From: Verrucomicrobia bacterium Tous-C9LFEB
Lineage (GTDB): Bacteria > Acidobacteriota > Terriglobia > Terriglobales > Acidobacteriaceae
Reading direction: 5' to 3'
DNA length: 33,527 nt
Assembly (NCBI GenBank): GCA_903970445.1
Contig: CAJCIP010000010.1
Coordinates: forward strand, 1-33,527
The notes under the pieces are model-generated. The model ran no database searches and was not told where the DNA came from. It worked only from the letters and a program-made list of their open reading frames with translations. Shown here piece after piece: positions 32,544 to 33,527 of this stretch (within the stretch, counting starts at the first letter, position 1; each line of letters opens with the position of its first letter). The translations under genes were made by a program, and so were the position numbers.

Positions 32544-33437
32544 ATGCGCAATAATCTTGAAGACCTTTCCGCATTCGCAGCCGTCGCGCGGGAGCGCAGC
32601 TTCACGCGCGCCGCCGCGCAGTTGGGCATTTCACAATCCGCACTGAGCCATTCCATGCGAGGGCTTGAGCGAAGGTTGGGATTGCAACTGCTTGCGCGAA
32701 CGACTCGCAGTGTTTCGCCAACCGCGGCGGGCGCAACGCTCCTTCAAGAGCTCGCTCCAGCGCTGGAGAGGATCAGGCAAGCGGTTGCAGAGACTCGGAA
32801 GCAACGGGACACCCCCTCGGGTCGAATTCGGCTCGTCATTCCGCGAGTCGCAACGGAGATGGTGCTTTTGCCAAAGCTGGCCAGGTTCGCCCGCACCTAT
32901 CCCGAGATCGTGCTGGAGATCACCTCGTCCAATGACCCAGTCGATCTCGTGGCGGGAGAGTATGACGCGGGTGTGCAGCTTGGCGAATTTATTCAGCGCG
33001 ACATGATCGCTGTTCGCGTGACGAAAGAAATGCGTCTCGCAGTCGTCGGCTCTCCGCAGTACTTCAAATCACATGACATCCCAAAGCACCCGCAGGATCT
33101 GAAAGAACACGCGTGCATTGGATTTCGCTTCAGCAACAGCCTGTACCGCTGGGAGTTCGAGAAGGGACGAAAGGCACTGACGGTGAGCCCTCAGGGGCCC
33201 GCGTCCTTCGACGACCCGGACCTGGTCATTCAAGCTGTGTTGAACGGCGTCGGTCTCGGCACATCCGTGGAAGAGACGCTCACCGACCTCATCGCAAAGG
33301 GAAAACTCATCCAGGTACTGCAAGACTGGTGCCCTTCGTTCCCCGGCTACTTCCTCTACTATCCCAGCCGCAGGAATCATCCCGCTGCTCTGGCTGCTCT
33401 TATCGCCGCGCTTCGGCTGGATGAATCAGCGGTGTAA
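32544..33437 (+). CDS. LysR-family transcriptional regulator
   Basis: A 297-residue LysR-type regulator. The N-terminal winged helix-turn-helix (residues 1-62) reads LEDLSAFAAVARERSFTRAA, then AQLGISQSALSHSMRGLERR and LGLQLLARTTRSVSPTAAGA. The effector-binding domain (about 90-295) is of the CrgA/DhcR-like subgroup (GRIRLVIPRVATEMVLLPKL; YDAGVQLGEFIQRDMIAVRV; GYFLYYPSRRNHPAALAALI). Subgroup members commonly regulate an adjacent oxidoreductase. The 116-nt space to the divergent aldo/keto reductase gene should contain the operator; I saw a direct repeat AGGATG there but no clear T-N11-A palindrome. The start has no strong Shine-Dalgarno sequence. Confidence 0.93.
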   Translation: MRNNLEDLSAFAAVARERSFTRAAAQLGISQSALSHSMRGLERRLGLQLLARTTRSVSPTAAGATLLQELAPALERIRQAVAETRKQRDTPSGRIRLVIPRVATEMVLLPKLARFARTYPEIVLEITSSNDPVDLVAGEYDAGVQLGEFIQRDMIAVRVTKEMRLAVVGSPQYFKSHDIPKHPQDLKEHACIGFRFSNSLYRWEFEKGRKALTVSPQGPASFDDPDLVIQAVLNGVGLGTSVEETLTDLIAKGKLIQVLQDWCPSFPGYFLYYPSRRNHPAALAALIAALRLDESAV

Positions 33438-33453
33438 GAACGACCGCCTTTCT

Positions 33454-33527
33454 TCATCCAATCAGCTGAGGCAAGGCGGCCGAGAAGCCGGCGATCACGC
33501 CAACGAAAGGTGGCCGTAGAAGGACGT
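33454..33527 (-). CDS. C-terminal end of a putative membrane protein (cut by window edge)
   Basis: The minus strand from the right edge reads VLLRPPFVGVIAGFSAALPQ LIG then TGA at 33454-33456. The sequence is hydrophobic like a last transmembrane helix, and the convergent position 16 nt beyond the LysR stop is natural. CCGCCTT at 33444-33450 and AAGGCGG at 33473-33479 could pair into a weak hairpin overlapping this end. With only 23 residues, family and function cannot be named. Confidence 0.4.
   Translation of the reverse strand, partial: VLLRPPFVGVIAGFSAALPQLIG

Overview
The window looks like a chromosomal piece of an Acidobacteriota genome, most likely class Terriglobia (Terriglobus, Edaphobacter or Granulicella relatives). 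The evidence is a secreted protein of the acidobacterial VWFA-related family, a RsbU/SpoIIE-type phosphatase, a cNMP-binding/thioredoxin-reductase-like fusion, dispersed GTCATCTCGACC repeats common in this group, and a moderately high GC content. This placement is inferred from gene content, not from a marker-gene comparison. I saw no rRNA, tRNA, CRISPR array, transposase or integrase.

Layout. 1-7.0 kb: the N-terminal part of an amino-acid permease, a secreted unknown, a tiny basic protein behind a long PcrA-type helicase, a glycosyltransferase and a small exported protein. 7.2-7.9 kb: rplU-rpmA (L21, L27). 8.2-10.3 kb: a RidA-like protein, and an AraC-type regulator converging on a membrane protein. 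10.6-15.4 kb: a TadG-like pilus-assembly protein, a cNMP/TrxR-like flavoprotein and a membrane-anchored PP2C phosphatase. 15.6-19.0 kb: an ABC transporter of the nitrate/sulfonate class without a binding protein, preceded by a small DMT-like membrane protein. 19.2-22.8 kb: a 37-bp tandem repeat, a VWFA-related protein, a YncE-like propeller and an outer-membrane beta-barrel candidate.

23.1-28.8 kb is the most distinctive region. Two convergent operons encode (plus strand) an OmpA-like/peptidoglycan-binding protein and a protein with LAS-type zinc-peptidase motifs, and (minus strand) a PAAR tip protein, a LysM/peptidoglycan-binding protein and an FHA-DUF4123 fusion. PAAR and DUF4123 are hallmarks of contractile-injection effector loading, and the other three proteins all look able to bind or cut peptidoglycan. 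No VgrG, Hcp, sheath or baseplate gene is present, so this appears to be an orphan effector island that would rely on an apparatus encoded elsewhere.

28.9-31.4 kb is an arsenic-resistance locus: arsR and acr3 on one strand, arsI (organoarsenical C-As lyase) divergent, with a compact symmetric promoter/operator between them. Acr3 is split by a one-base frameshift, and a small membrane-protein gene nearby (31.05-31.38 kb) also carries a one-base frameshift; these may be true lesions or sequence errors. The window ends with an aldo/keto reductase divergent from a LysR regulator and the last 23 codons of a further minus-strand gene.
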